Source: Actinomycetes bacterium (GTDB lineage Bacteria > Actinomycetota > Humimicrobiia > Humimicrobiales > Humimicrobiaceae). From it: a stretch of DNA of 64,000 nt. How positions within the stretch are numbered: the first letter of the stretch is position 1; every line of letters starts with the position of its first letter. Shown in pieces: positions 37,119 to 47,298 of this stretch. Both the position numbers and the translations under genes were made by a program. The stretch spans positions 1 through 64,000 of the forward strand of contig JAIOXO010000004.1 in NCBI GenBank assembly GCA_022396035.1. The letters are read 5' to 3'. Below the pieces are notes generated by a model. That model was not told the origin of the DNA. It was given only the letters and a program-made list of their open reading frames with translations, and did no database searches.

Positions 37119-38315
37119 ATGGATATAAAAGTTCTAAAAGATAAATGTACCGGATGCGGGCTCTGCTTGAGAGCCTGCCTGTATGAAGCTATAGAGATAA
37201 AAGACAAGATAGCAGAAATTAATGACAACTGCATATTGTGCGGTGCCTGTGTGGAAGCCTGCGAATTTGAGGCTATAGAAATGGCTGAGGTCAAGCCGGT
37301 CCAGGATTTTTCTGATTACAGGGGGATTATGGTGTATGTGGAAAGCAGCCAGGGGAAAATAAATGATGCCGGCCTGGAGCTTCTCAGCGAAGCTTACCAG
37401 CTTAACCGTGACCTGGATACCACCATATCTGCGGTATGCATAGGCCAAGTTGAAGAAGAAGAGGTCAAGAAAACTTTCAGTTTTGGAGCGGACAAGGCCT
37501 ATGTTTTTGGCCACAGTCTTTTTGAGCATAATCTTGATGACATATACAGCCAGGCTCTGGCCATACTGATTGAAGAAAAAAAACCGGAAATTTTTCTGGC
37601 GGCAGCTACCCCTTCTGGCAGGACAGTGGTACCCCGGCTGGCAGCCATGCTTAAAACTGGACTTACTGCCGACTGCACCGGGTTAAAAGTGGATAAGGAA
37701 AGCAGGCTTCTGGAGCAGACCAGGCCTACTTTTGGTGGAAATGTCTTGGCCACTATTGTCTGCAAGAACTCCCGGCCGCAGATGGCTACGGTACGCCCTC
37801 ATGTATTTGAGAAGAAGAAAATCTCTGCGGAGATGGAGCCGGATATAGAATATATGGATATCAAACCGGACAATTTCACCAGCGGTTACCGGTTTATTGA
37901 TACAGACTATGGGGTGGGTGAAGATATCAACCTTTCCGATTATGATGTAATAGTATCCGGCGGCAGGGGAATGGGAAAAAGTGATAATTTTTCTCTGCTC
38001 AGGCAGCTGGCGGACCTTCTGGGAGGCACAGTGGCTGCTTCCAGGGCGGCAGTGGATGCAGGCTGGGTATCCTACCCCCATCAGGTGGGCCAGACCGGCA
38101 AAACGGTTAACCCCAAGCTGTATATTGCCTGCGGCATATCCGGAGCCATACAGCATCTGGCAGGCATGCAGACCTCTGATATTATAGTAGCCATTAACAA
38201 GGACAGCCAGGCTCCAATTTTCAAGGTTGCCAATTACGGTATTGTGGGGGATGTGCTGGAGATAGTGCCCAAACTGATTTCCAGAATTAAGCAGGGGGGA
38301 CCTTTAATAGATTAG
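37119..38315 (+). CDS. etfA: Electron transfer flavoprotein alpha subunit with N-terminal ferredoxin domain
   Basis: Residues 1-60 hold two [4Fe-4S] motifs, [11 protein letters not shown] and [11 protein letters not shown]. The Etf alpha body follows, with [24 protein letters not shown] and the FAD-binding [43 protein letters not shown] and INKD. 398 residues. The extra ferredoxin domain is known in Etfs of anaerobes such as the caffeyl-CoA system and suggests electron exchange with ferredoxin. It overlaps birA by 12 bases, converging. Confidence 0.94.
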   Translation: MDIKVLKDKCTGCGLCLRACLYEAIEIKDKIAEINDNCILCGACVEACEFEAIEMAEVKPVQDFSDYRGIMVYVESSQGKINDAGLELLSEAYQLNRDLDTTISAVCIGQVEEEEVKKTFSFGADKAYVFGHSLFEHNLDDIYSQALAILIEEKKPEIFLAAATPSGRTVVPRLAAMLKTGLTADCTGLKVDKESRLLEQTRPTFGGNVLATIVCKNSRPQMATVRPHVFEKKKISAEMEPDIEYMDIKPDNFTSGYRFIDTDYGVGEDINLSDYDVIVSGGRGMGKSDNFSLLRQLADLLGGTVAASRAAVDAGWVSYPHQVGQTGKTVNPKLYIACGISGAIQHLAGMQTSDIIVAINKDSQAPIFKVANYGIVGDVLEIVPKLISRIKQGGPLID

Positions 38316-38975
38316 AATTGTTTCTATCTTTTCAAACAGGGCTGCAAAATCCTTTGTTTTTAGAAAATTAAAATAAACCTGTTCAAAATTATTTATTATC
38401 TCTGCAAGCAGTTTTTCCCTTGCCACCTTCTTGTTTAGCTGCTGGCTTATAGAGGTGGACTGGTGACCATATTTTTTTAAATCGGATAGATGGGTATTAA
38501 CATTTATACCTGTTCCGATATTTATATAACCAATTTGGCTGCCATTTTCAGTTTCGGTTAATATCCCTGCCAGCTTCTTGCCTTTACAGTACAGGTCATT
38601 GGGCCACTTTATGGCTACCTGCAGCTTATAGAGGGCATTGACGGCCCGGGCGGCTGCATAGGCAGCAATCAGGGTCATCTTTGGCAGGTCTCTATGTTTA
38701 AGTTCTTTTTTAACCGCCAGGGTAAAGTAAAGTCCTCCTGCAGGAGAGACCCACTCGGCTTCCAGCTTGCCTCTGCCCCTGGTCTGAATGTCAGCCAGCA
38801 GCACTGTTCCCGGAGCAATGCTGTCAGTTATTTTCTCCAGTTGGGCAGCATAGCTGTTGGTGGAATCAACAAAGTTAAAATACAGGATTGGTTTTCCCAG
38901 CTGCACCGTATTCAAATTTTTTTTATATAATGTTAAATTAAAATCATTCATAAAAAATATATGTTTTTTTAACAT
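38304..38975 (-). CDS. birA: Biotin-protein ligase, catalytic domain only
   Basis: Attaches biotin to its carrier Lys. The 223-residue protein has FNFVDSTNSYAAQL, ADIQTRGRGKLEAEWVSPAGGLYFTLAV (the biotin loop) and IKWPNDLYCKGKKLAGILTE. It lacks the N-terminal helix-turn-helix of repressor-type BirA, so it should not regulate genes itself. Its likely target is the AccB fusion at 32.7-34.4 kb. A second ATG at 38951 is an alternative start; neither has a strong SD. Confidence 0.92.
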   Translation of the reverse strand: MLKKHIFFMNDFNLTLYKKNLNTVQLGKPILYFNFVDSTNSYAAQLEKITDSIAPGTVLLADIQTRGRGKLEAEWVSPAGGLYFTLAVKKELKHRDLPKMTLIAAYAAARAVNALYKLQVAIKWPNDLYCKGKKLAGILTETENGSQIGYINIGTGINVNTHLSDLKKYGHQSTSISQQLNKKVAREKLLAEIINNFEQVYFNFLKTKDFAALFEKIETILIY

Positions 38976-39082
38976 AGGTTAAAAATAGTATACTTGAAGG
39001 GGTAACAGTTTAACAAATCAGGGCAATTTAAGCCCAACCAATGATGACAGTTTACTAATATTTAATTTTATTGGAGGCAGGC

Positions 39083-40198
39083 ATGAAGGATAGAAGAATA
39101 AATAAACTGGCAAAAAATCTGGTAGAGTATTCCTGCCAGGTTAAAAAGGGGCAGCGGGTAATGGTGGAATGTGTGGGCAATTCTGCCCTGCCGCTGGTTA
39201 GAGCTTTGATTGCCAGGATATATGAGTCGGGAGCCGAACCCCATGTTAATCTGCTAAACAATAGCATAAAAAGAGAGCTGCTGAAAAAAACAAGCAAGAA
39301 CCAGCTGGACTTTATGGCTGAGTGCGACCTGGTAAAGATGAAGGGCATGGATGCTTTTATCGGCATAAGGGCCAGTGATAATGCCAATGAACTGGGAGAC
39401 CTGAAGTCAGAAAATTTAAATGCTTATATGAAATATTATTCAGATCCTGTAAACCAGGAAAGGATAAATAATACCAGCTGGGTGATACTCAAGTACCCCA
39501 ATAATTCATTGGCCCAGCTTTCCGGGACCAGCGCGGAAACCTTTGAGGACTTCTATTTCAAGGTTTGTAATCTGGATTACTCCAAGATGTCCAAAGCCAT
39601 GGATCGCCTGGTTGATATAATGAGTAAAACTGACCGGGTGGACATAAAAGGCCCGGGTACAGATATTAGTTTTTCCATCAAGAATATTCCCACCATAAAA
39701 TGTGCAGGTAAAAACAATATCCCCGATGGAGAGGTGTTTACCGCTCCGGTAAAAGATTCGGTTAATGGAGTTATTACCTACAACACCCCTGCTGTTTATC
39801 AGGGTTATACCTATGAGCGTATATGCTTTAAATTCAAGAAGGGTAAAATAATTGAGGCTACTTCCAGCGACAGTAAAAGGCTAAATCAGGTTCTGGATAC
39901 CGACAAGGGCGCCAGATATATTGGAGAATTTGCCCTGGGGGTTAATCCTTATATACTAAAACCCATGAAGGATACCCTTTTTGATGAAAAAATTAGGGGA
40001 AGTTTTCATTTTACACCGGGCAAATGCTACAAAGATGCTTTCAATGGTAATGATTCGGCCATCCACTGGGATCTGGTAAGCATACAGACCAGGGATATGG
40101 GTGGAGGCGAGATACATTTTGACGGCAAACTTATAAGAAAAGACGGAAGGTTTATGCCCAAAGAACTGGAGGGGCTTAATCCGGAAAACTTAACTTAA
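39083..40198 (+). CDS. M29-family metallo-aminopeptidase
   Basis: A 371-residue enzyme of the AmpS/PepS/AmpT type that removes N-terminal residues. RINKLAKNLVEYSCQVKKGQRV opens the protein; IKGPGTDISFSI, IPDGEVFTAPVKDSVNG and the His in FHFTPGKCY / SAIHWDLV near the C-terminus are the metal-binding parts. ATG at 39083 is preceded by GGAGG at five bases; the frame opens four codons earlier with TTG. Confidence 0.9.
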   Translation: MKDRRINKLAKNLVEYSCQVKKGQRVMVECVGNSALPLVRALIARIYESGAEPHVNLLNNSIKRELLKKTSKNQLDFMAECDLVKMKGMDAFIGIRASDNANELGDLKSENLNAYMKYYSDPVNQERINNTSWVILKYPNNSLAQLSGTSAETFEDFYFKVCNLDYSKMSKAMDRLVDIMSKTDRVDIKGPGTDISFSIKNIPTIKCAGKNNIPDGEVFTAPVKDSVNGVITYNTPAVYQGYTYERICFKFKKGKIIEATSSDSKRLNQVLDTDKGARYIGEFALGVNPYILKPMKDTLFDEKIRGSFHFTPGKCYKDAFNGNDSAIHWDLVSIQTRDMGGGEIHFDGKLIRKDGRFMPKELEGLNPENLT

Positions 40199-40245
40199 CC
40201 AGACCTTTGTCTCAACTTATACTGACCATTAAAAACAGTAGACAG

Positions 40246-40279
40246 ATTAAACTGCTACCCGGTACGGCAGTTTAATTTT
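40246..40279 (+). terminator. Rho-independent terminator between the aminopeptidase and fabZ
   Basis: Perfect 10-base arms ATTAAACTGC (40246-40255) and GCAGTTTAAT (40267-40276) with an 11-base loop, followed by TTTTATGTTT. Confidence 0.7.
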
Positions 40280-40347
40280 ATGTTTATGAAACTATGGGAA
40301 GGCCAGACCGTCTAACTAAAAAACAAGTGACAAAAAGGTTGATTGCT

Positions 40348-40770
40348 GTGTTAAACAAAGAACAAATTAAACAGATAATACCCCATCGCGAGCCTTTTTT
40401 GCTGGTGGATGAGGTTATTGAAATGGAGCCGGGGCAAAGTATCAAGGCTATTAAGAAGGTAAGGCTGGAGGAATATTATTTCAAGGGCCATTTTCCTTCC
40501 AATCCCATTATGCCTGGCGTATTGATAGTAGAGGCCATGGCCCAGGCAGGGGCAATAGCCCTGCTGTCTCTGGAAGAGAACAGGGGTAAACTAGCCTTGT
40601 TTGCAGGCATTGACCGGGTAAGGTTTAAAAAACTGGTAAAACCGGGACATACCCTGGAAATGGAAGTTCAGCTGCTCCAGTTCAGGAGAGGAATTGGAAA
40701 GGCCAGAGGATCAGCCAGGGTGGAGGAAAAAATTGCCTGCAGCGCTGAAATTATGTTTGCCATACAATAG
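40348..40770 (+). CDS. fabZ: 3-hydroxyacyl-[acyl-carrier-protein] dehydratase
   Basis: Removes water from 3-hydroxyacyl-ACP in fatty acid elongation. IIPHREPFLLVDEV holds the catalytic His, and GHFPSNPIMPGVLIVEAMAQAG the catalytic Glu helix. GTG at 40348 is chosen since AAAAGG lies just upstream and the family starts there (about 140 residues); the frame is open back to an ATG at 40294. First gene of fabZ-fabD-fabG-fabF-accD-accA. Confidence 0.94.
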   Translation: MLNKEQIKQIIPHREPFLLVDEVIEMEPGQSIKAIKKVRLEEYYFKGHFPSNPIMPGVLIVEAMAQAGAIALLSLEENRGKLALFAGIDRVRFKKLVKPGHTLEMEVQLLQFRRGIGKARGSARVEEKIACSAEIMFAIQ

Positions 40771-40782
40771 TGAAAGGAAAAG

Positions 40783-41724
40783 ATGGGTAAAATTGCATTG
40801 ATTTTTCCGGGACAGGGATCACAGTATGAAGGCATGGGCATGGATTTTATTACCCGTAATCCGAATTATAGAAAGTATTTTGACCTTTGCAGCAATATCA
40901 TTGGCCAGGATATATTAGAGATAATATCCGGTCAGCCCCAGCAGCTTAATAAAACCAACTATAGCCAGCCGGCAATTTATGCTTTTAGCTGTGCCCTGTT
41001 TGATTACCTGAAAGAGAATACAAATCTGGCAGCCAGGGCCCAGGCAGTAGCCGGGCACAGCCTGGGGGATTACAGCGCTTTGTATGCTGCCGGTGCTTAC
41101 AGCTACCGGAAGGGATTAGAGCTGGTGGCCTACCGCTGCCGGCTAATGGCAGAACAGAACCAGGTTTCTGAAGGGATGATGGCGGCGGTGCTGGGAGTGG
41201 ATTTTAAAAGGGTGGAAGAGCAGGTAAGAAAACTTGGCCTTCAGGTCTATATTGCCAACTATAATGATTATACCCAGACCGTGATAAGCGGAAACAAACA
41301 GGATGTTCTCCGGGCCATAGCGGAATTTAAAAAAAACGGTATCAGAAAAGTTTTACCCCTCAAGGTTGGCGTTGCTTCCCATTGTCCTTTAATGCGCCGG
41401 GTAGCGGAAGAACTAAGGGCATATATGGATCAGAATTTAAATAGTGTCAGCACCGATCTTCCCTTTTTTTCATCTACTGCGGCAGAATTTATTTCTGGCA
41501 AACAGATAAATAAAATTTTACAGAAGCAGCTGGTAGAGCCTGTAAAATGGCTGCCCTCGGTTTTAGAACTGCTGCAGCAGGGGTTTGACTGTTGGGTTGA
41601 AATAGGCCCTAAAAATATCCTGGGCAAGTTAACCCAGAGGATTATTGCCGGGTCTGGCCACAAAGCAGATGTTTATAGCAGTGATTCTGACCTGGACCAT
41701 TTGTTAAACAAGTTTAAGGAGTGA
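40783..41724 (+). CDS. fabD: Malonyl-CoA-ACP transacylase
   Basis: Loads malonyl groups onto acyl carrier protein. IFPGQGSQYEGMGMD, the nucleophile elbow AGHSLGDYSALYAAG with catalytic Ser, and ASHCPLMRRVAEEL with catalytic His are present. 313 residues. AAAGGA upstream of the ATG. Confidence 0.95.
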   Translation: MGKIALIFPGQGSQYEGMGMDFITRNPNYRKYFDLCSNIIGQDILEIISGQPQQLNKTNYSQPAIYAFSCALFDYLKENTNLAARAQAVAGHSLGDYSALYAAGAYSYRKGLELVAYRCRLMAEQNQVSEGMMAAVLGVDFKRVEEQVRKLGLQVYIANYNDYTQTVISGNKQDVLRAIAEFKKNGIRKVLPLKVGVASHCPLMRRVAEELRAYMDQNLNSVSTDLPFFSSTAAEFISGKQINKILQKQLVEPVKWLPSVLELLQQGFDCWVEIGPKNILGKLTQRIIAGSGHKADVYSSDSDLDHLLNKFKE

Positions 41725-41736
41725 TGGATAAATAAA

Positions 41737-42483
41737 ATGAAGCTACAGAATAAAATTTGCCTGGTTACTGGCGGTGCCAGGGGTATAGGTAAAAACATCG
41801 CTGCCTCTTTTCTGAAGGAAGGAGCCAAAGTAGTAATTTTTGACCTGGACCAAAAACAGGGAAAAGCTACCGAGGTTGAATTCACCAACCAGTATGGTAA
41901 GGACAGGGTTTTATACCTTGCCGTGGATATATCCAATCCGGAGGATGTAAAGCTGAATGTAGAAAAGGTTCTGGAAACCCACCAGAATATAGATGTACTG
42001 GTAAATAATGCCGGTATAACCAAAGATAACCTCATAATGCGCATGTCTCTGGAGGACTGGAACCGGGTGCTGGAGATTAATCTTACCGGAGCCTTCATAT
42101 TATGCAAGAATGTGGTGAGATCCATGATTAAAAACAAAGGCGGAAAAATCATAAACGTATCTTCCATAGTGGGGATCCACGGTAATGCCGGCCAGAGCAA
42201 TTATTCCGCGTCCAAGGCCGGACTAATAGGGCTTACCAAATCTCTGGCCAAGGAGTTTGCCGGAAAAAATATTCAGGTTAATGCAGTGGCTCCAGGCTAT
42301 ATTGATACTGATATGACCAGAAGCCTTGCGGATAAGGCTAAAAATAAGATGCTGGAGATTATACCCAGCGGCAGGCTGGGAACAGTTGATGATGTAGCCA
42401 GGGCTATTCTTTTTTTAGCCAGCAGTGATTCTGATTATATCACCGGATTTGTATTAAATGTAGATGGGGGAATGGGAATATAG
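41737..42483 (+). CDS. fabG: 3-oxoacyl-[acyl-carrier-protein] reductase
   Basis: NADPH-dependent short-chain reductase of fatty acid synthesis, 248 residues. Cofactor loop TGGARGIGKNIA, VNNAGITKDNLIMRM, Ser in NVSSIVGIHGNAGQ, and catalytic YSASKAG with the Tyr-Lys pair. Confidence 0.95.
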   Translation: MKLQNKICLVTGGARGIGKNIAASFLKEGAKVVIFDLDQKQGKATEVEFTNQYGKDRVLYLAVDISNPEDVKLNVEKVLETHQNIDVLVNNAGITKDNLIMRMSLEDWNRVLEINLTGAFILCKNVVRSMIKNKGGKIINVSSIVGIHGNAGQSNYSASKAGLIGLTKSLAKEFAGKNIQVNAVAPGYIDTDMTRSLADKAKNKMLEIIPSGRLGTVDDVARAILFLASSDSDYITGFVLNVDGGMGI

Positions 42484-42494
42484 AAAGGAAAAGT

Positions 42495-43751
42495 ATGGAA
42501 AAAGATACCAAGGAAAGAAGAGTGGTAGTAACCGGGCTTGCAGCTATTACTGCCCTGGGGCTGGATATTGAAACTTTCTGGAAAAATATTATTGCCGGAG
42601 AATCAGGGGTAAGCACCATTGAAGGGTTTGACCTGGATAAGATAGGCTCCAAGATTGCAGCCCAGGTAAAAAATTTTAAGCCAGCGGATTTCATGGATAT
42701 AAAATTATCCAAAAGGATGGATCGTTTTGCCCAGTTTGGCTATGCTGGTGCCGGCCAGGCTATTGAGGACAGCGGTCTGGCTATTGACAAGGATAACGGA
42801 CACCTGGTGGGAGTATACATCGGAAGCGGAGTAGGAGGTTTATCTACACTGGAAACACAGCATATAAGAATGCTGGAGAAGGGTGCCAATCGGGTTAGCC
42901 CTTTTTTAATACCCATGATTATAAGTAATATGGCTGCAGCCCAGGTATCAATAATGAGCGGGGCTAAAGGCCCGGTAAGCACTACTACCACTGCCTGTGC
43001 GGCGGGATCCAATGCTATTGGCGATGCATATGAAATTATAAAGAGGGGCGATGCGCTGGCCATGATTGCCGGAGGCAGCGAAGCCCCCATAACCCCTCTG
43101 GGAATGAGCGGCTTTTCTAACATGAATGCTCTTTCTACCAGAAACGACCAGCCCCAGAAGGCTTCCCGGCCATTTGACCGGGACCGGGATGGATTTGTAA
43201 TGGGGGAAGGCTGTGGAATTGTTATACTGGAGGAGCTGGAGCATGCTTTAAACCGGGGCGCAAAAATATATGCAGAAATGTTCGGTTACGGGCTTTCCGG
43301 AGAGGCTTACCATATGACTGCGCTGGAACAGTCAGGGGAAAATGTAGCCAGGTGTATGAACAATTGCCTCCAGAAGGGAGACATTGGACTGGATGAAGTT
43401 GATTACATAAATGCTCACGGTACCTCCACGCCTTTAAATGATATTGTAGAAAGTACGGCCATAGAGAGATTGTTTGGAGAAAATGCTAAAAATATAAACA
43501 TCAGCTCCACCAAATCCATGACCGGCCACTGTCTGGGGGCTGCAGGAGCTATAGAATCGGTAGCTTCGATACTGGCAATTATTAATAATATTATTCCCCC
43601 CACCATAAACCTAGATAATCCAGATGACCAGTGCAGATTAAATTACACTCCCCATCAAAGCATAGAAAGGGAAGTTGATGTAGCTATTTCCAATTCCATG
43701 GGTTTCGGGGGCCATAATGTATGTCTGGGGTTTAAAAAATGGAAACCATAG
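42495..43751 (+). CDS. fabF: 3-oxoacyl-[acyl-carrier-protein] synthase II
   Basis: Condensing enzyme that elongates acyl-ACP, 418 residues. Catalytic Cys in TTTTACAAGSNAIGDAYE, His in NAHGTSTPLNDIVE and His in KSMTGHCLGAAGA. AAAGGA SD. The end overlaps accD by 13 bases. No fabH or acpP accompanies it. Confidence 0.95.
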   Translation: MEKDTKERRVVVTGLAAITALGLDIETFWKNIIAGESGVSTIEGFDLDKIGSKIAAQVKNFKPADFMDIKLSKRMDRFAQFGYAGAGQAIEDSGLAIDKDNGHLVGVYIGSGVGGLSTLETQHIRMLEKGANRVSPFLIPMIISNMAAAQVSIMSGAKGPVSTTTTACAAGSNAIGDAYEIIKRGDALAMIAGGSEAPITPLGMSGFSNMNALSTRNDQPQKASRPFDRDRDGFVMGEGCGIVILEELEHALNRGAKIYAEMFGYGLSGEAYHMTALEQSGENVARCMNNCLQKGDIGLDEVDYINAHGTSTPLNDIVESTAIERLFGENAKNINISSTKSMTGHCLGAAGAIESVASILAIINNIIPPTINLDNPDDQCRLNYTPHQSIEREVDVAISNSMGFGGHNVCLGFKKWKP

Positions 43752-44509
43752 TCTGTAAAAGCTGTAGCCGGAAGATAAGCTTAAAGAAATATACAGAAAA
43801 CCTGAATGTATGTTCCGAATGCGGATACCATGGCTGGGTTTCGGCTAAAGACAGGATAGAGATGACTGTTGACAAGGACAGTTTCAATGAACTTGCCGAC
43901 AGGATCAGGTCAGAAGATTTTCTAAAATTTGTAGACCTTAAAGCTTATTCTGAAAGATTAGATGAAGCCAGGGCAAAAGCAGGCATTGATGAAGCTATAC
44001 TGGTTGGTTCTGCTGCCATAGAAGACAGGCCGGTGGCCATAGGCGTGATGGATTTTTCTTTTATGGGCGGAAGCATGGGCAGCGTGGTGGGTGAAAAGAT
44101 AAAGATTTTAAGCCAGTACAGCCTGAAGAATTTATTGCCTTTAATAATATTTTCCGCTTCCGGGGGAGCCAGGATGCAGGAAGGCATACTTTCGCTGATG
44201 CAGATGGCTAAGACAGTTTCCTGCATGAGGAGGCTGGCAGATAAAAAAATACCTTTTTTGTCAATAATAACCAACCCAACCACCGGGGGAGTAAGTGCCA
44301 GCTTTGCTTCCATAGCCGACATTGTAATTGCAGAGCCGGGGGCACTGTTTTGTTTCGCAGGTCCCAGGGTGGTAAAACAGACCATAAATAAAGAGCTGCC
44401 CAAAGATTTTGGAACAGCGGAAAGAGATGTTGAAAACGGACAGATAGATATGATTATTGAAAGAAATCAAATTAGGGATTCCCTGATAAGGTTGCTAAAC
44501 TTTTTTTAA
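43739..44509 (+). CDS. accD: Acetyl-CoA carboxylase carboxyltransferase beta subunit
   Basis: Together with AccA transfers the carboxyl group from biotin to acetyl-CoA. The 256-residue protein has the zinc ribbon CKSC and CSEC near the N-terminus and the crotonase-fold segments SASGGARMQEGI and TTGGVSASFASIADIVIAEPGA. Overlaps fabF, so translation is coupled. Confidence 0.95.
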   Translation: METIVCKSCSRKISLKKYTENLNVCSECGYHGWVSAKDRIEMTVDKDSFNELADRIRSEDFLKFVDLKAYSERLDEARAKAGIDEAILVGSAAIEDRPVAIGVMDFSFMGGSMGSVVGEKIKILSQYSLKNLLPLIIFSASGGARMQEGILSLMQMAKTVSCMRRLADKKIPFLSIITNPTTGGVSASFASIADIVIAEPGALFCFAGPRVVKQTINKELPKDFGTAERDVENGQIDMIIERNQIRDSLIRLLNFF

Positions 44510-44518
44510 GGGGCATAA

Positions 44519-45496
44519 ATGGATTTAAAAGATTTAAAAAATATACCAAAGAACTATTTAAAAGATACCTTAAAGTCTTTTCTAAAACTGGAGAAACTAA
44601 AGAAGACATCCTTTTTTAACCGGGTGCATTTCAAGCAGGCGGAAAAAGAACTTCTAAATAAAGTAGAAGATTACAGAAGGGTAGAGAGACAGGCTGCCAG
44701 GACCTGGAAGATAGTCCAGCTTTCACGGGATGAAAAAAGACCCCAGAGCATAGATTACATAAGCCGTATATTTGATGATTTCATGGAACTAAAGGGAGAC
44801 CGGCTGGGCGGCGATGACAAGTCCATTGTATCCGGGCTGGGAAAACTAAATGAAACTACGGTGGCGGTAATCGGCCATAATAAAGGAAGGGATATCAAAG
44901 AAAGGGTAAAATATAATTTTGGCATGAGCAGCCCCTCCGGATATCGTAAATCACAGAGAATAATGAGGCTGGCTGATAAATTTAATTTCCCCATAATTAC
45001 TTTTGTGGATACACCGGGTGCATACCCGGCTCTGGAAGCAGAGGATAACGGCCAGGCAGGGGCTATTGCCCAGAGCATAAAGCTTATGTTTGAGGTAAGT
45101 GTCCCCATAATAACAGTATTGATTGGCGAAGGCGGAAGCGGGGGAGCCCTGGCGCTGGCTATAGGAAATGAAGTTTTAATGCTTGAAAATTCAACTTATT
45201 CGGTAATATCACCGGAAGGGTGCGCGGCTATTCTCTGGAAGGATGCTGCAGGGTCCAAACTGGCGGCACAGGCCTTAAAAATTACTGCCAGGGACCTATA
45301 CCGGCTAAAGGTGGTGGACCGGGTTATACATGAGCCTCTGGGCGGGGCCCAGAACAATATGGACAGGAGTATAAATATTGTAAAAAAGCATCTGGTGCTG
45401 GCCCTAAAGGAACACCGGAGCAAACCACAAGATCAGCTAAAGCAGGAACGGGCTGAAAAATTTGAAGCTCTGGGTAAATTTATCACCAGAGACTAA
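44519..45496 (+). CDS. accA: Acetyl-CoA carboxylase carboxyltransferase alpha subunit
   Basis: Partner of AccD, 325 residues. LKGDRLGGDDKSIVSGLGKL, FVDTPGAYPALEAED and IGEGGSGGALALAIGNEVLM form the active site. The fab/acc operon lacks accB and accC; those functions are encoded at 31.3-34.4 kb. Converging overlap of four bases with pknB. Confidence 0.95.
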   Translation: MDLKDLKNIPKNYLKDTLKSFLKLEKLKKTSFFNRVHFKQAEKELLNKVEDYRRVERQAARTWKIVQLSRDEKRPQSIDYISRIFDDFMELKGDRLGGDDKSIVSGLGKLNETTVAVIGHNKGRDIKERVKYNFGMSSPSGYRKSQRIMRLADKFNFPIITFVDTPGAYPALEAEDNGQAGAIAQSIKLMFEVSVPIITVLIGEGGSGGALALAIGNEVLMLENSTYSVISPEGCAAILWKDAAGSKLAAQALKITARDLYRLKVVDRVIHEPLGGAQNNMDRSINIVKKHLVLALKEHRSKPQDQLKQERAEKFEALGKFITRD

Positions 45497-47298
45497 CTTC
45501 CCACAAAGATGATTACCGTCGAGTTTAAAAATACGGAGCTGCCTGCCCGGGGAAACTGGGACATCACTAAACCTTTTTGTACTGAATAGGAGGCAGAAAC
45601 CTCTTTGACTTCGTAATTTAGGGCAACTGAACTAAGGGCTTCAATTGCCCGGCTCAGCTCCATCTGGTTCAGGTCAGGAACAGTTGCCAGCTCCTGGTTG
45701 GTAGCAATAAGGATTTTAATAATGCTGTTGCTTTCTACGGTATTGCCGGGTGCCGGAACGGTATCTACAACAGTCCCCGGGCTTGTCCCGTACCGGGTGG
45801 CTATCTCCGCATCCAGGGTTAATCCCAGTGATTGAAGGTGGCTGGCCGCATAGGGGTAATCTGTACCTACAATATTAGGAATTACTACCATCTGAGGGCC
45901 TTCCCCCAGGACCAGGTCAACTGTACCGCCTTCTTCTATCTGCTGGTTGAAAGCAGGTGACTGGCCTATTACTTTTCCTGCAAATAAGTTGCTGGATACT
46001 TCTTTATCAATCTGTCCCTCTTCCAGGCCCATATCCTCGAGCACTTCTGATACCTGCTCCCGGGTTAGGCCCAGAAGGTTGGGTACACTTAAAAAACGTT
46101 GCTGGGAACCCCTGCTGACCACTAACCTTACCGAGTCTTCTTCAGATAAGGCAGAATTGGCAGAAGGAATCTGTGATATTATGGAATCTTCAGAAATTGT
46201 ATGGTGAAACTGGTAGCTGGCCTCCACTTCTATTTCCATATGTTCCAAAATAGTTTGGGCGGTCTGGAAGTTTTGTCCGGCCAGGTTGGGCATTAAAAAA
46301 GGTTTGCTGTCGTCCTGGTCTTTAACATAGCCAAATATAAAAATGGCTGCAACCACAGCCAGAATCAGGGAAATGGATATAAAGAAAATATCTGCAATCC
46401 TTAACGGTCCCATAACTTTCTTAAAAAAAAAGGGCCTTTTTTGCTGTCTCCTTTTAGACGGCTGTTCAATTGAAAGTTTTCTCCCTTCCAGATAACGAAA
46501 AAGATCTTTCTTTAACTGGCTTACCGTGCTGTACCTGGTCTCTCTGTCTTTTTGCAGGCAATGCATGACAATTTTTTCCAGGGCAAGGGGGACATCCTGT
46601 ACCATCAGTGACGGTCTGGCTGGGATTTCATTTATATGTTTTAAGCTTATATCCACACTGCTCTCTCCCCGGAAAGGAAGGTCAGCAGTAATCATTTCAT
46701 ATAGCACCACTCCCAGTGAATAGATGTCAGAACGGTGATCAAGGGATTTTCCCATGGCCTGTTCCGGGGATATGTAGTTTGCGGTACCGATTATGTTCAT
46801 GGTTTTTGTAGCATCGTCTAAAGCCTGTTTGGCTATTCCAAAATCAGTTACTTTTAAGGTATTATCTGCAGTCACCAGGATATTCTGGGGTTTGATATCC
46901 CGGTGTATAAGGTTATTGCTATGGGCTGCTTCCAGGGCCTGGCATATCTGTATGGCATATTTGGCTGCTTCTTGCGGAGAAATTATGCCTCTTCTTTCAA
47001 TTATTTCCTTAAGGCTGTAGCCTTCAATATATTCCATGCATATAAAATAGGAACCGTTATGCTGCCCCCAGTCATATATCATCACGATATTGGGGTGATT
47101 TAATTTGGCCAGTATCTGGGCCTCGCGTTTAAACCGGGCCACAAAACTTTTATTTCTGGCATAATTTTCTGACAGTATCTTTATGGCCACCTGCCGGTCA
47201 AGTTTACTATCCTGGCCCAAAAAAACATCAGCCATACCGCCACTGGCGATTTTTTTTATAATTTTGTACCGGTTAGCTATCAGTGATGTGTCATTCAT
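45493..47298 (-). CDS. PASTA-domain Ser/Thr protein kinase (PknB/PrkC type)
   Basis: A 601-residue membrane kinase. Residues 10-270 are the kinase domain: ASGGMADVFLG (Gly loop), VAIKIL (Lys), IHRDIKPQNIL (catalytic loop) and TDFGIAK. A basic linker and a membrane helix (near 305-330) follow, then four PASTA repeats outside the cell, which in relatives sense peptidoglycan fragments. Its gene overlaps the PP2C gene by eight bases, so kinase and phosphatase are made together. Confidence 0.95.
   Translation of the reverse strand: MNDTSLIANRYKIIKKIASGGMADVFLGQDSKLDRQVAIKILSENYARNKSFVARFKREAQILAKLNHPNIVMIYDWGQHNGSYFICMEYIEGYSLKEIIERRGIISPQEAAKYAIQICQALEAAHSNNLIHRDIKPQNILVTADNTLKVTDFGIAKQALDDATKTMNIIGTANYISPEQAMGKSLDHRSDIYSLGVVLYEMITADLPFRGESSVDISLKHINEIPARPSLMVQDVPLALEKIVMHCLQKDRETRYSTVSQLKKDLFRYLEGRKLSIEQPSKRRQQKRPFFFKKVMGPLRIADIFFISISLILAVVAAIFIFGYVKDQDDSKPFLMPNLAGQNFQTAQTILEHMEIEVEASYQFHHTISEDSIISQIPSANSALSEEDSVRLVVSRGSQQRFLSVPNLLGLTREQVSEVLEDMGLEEGQIDKEVSSNLFAGKVIGQSPAFNQQIEEGGTVDLVLGEGPQMVVIPNIVGTDYPYAASHLQSLGLTLDAEIATRYGTSPGTVVDTVPAPGNTVESNSIIKILIATNQELATVPDLNQMELSRAIEALSSVALNYEVKEVSASYSVQKGLVMSQFPRAGSSVFLNSTVIIFVGS

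Noticed and set aside
38304-38975. BirA as repressor of bioY
   Set aside because: The protein starts directly with the ligase domain and has no helix-turn-helix.
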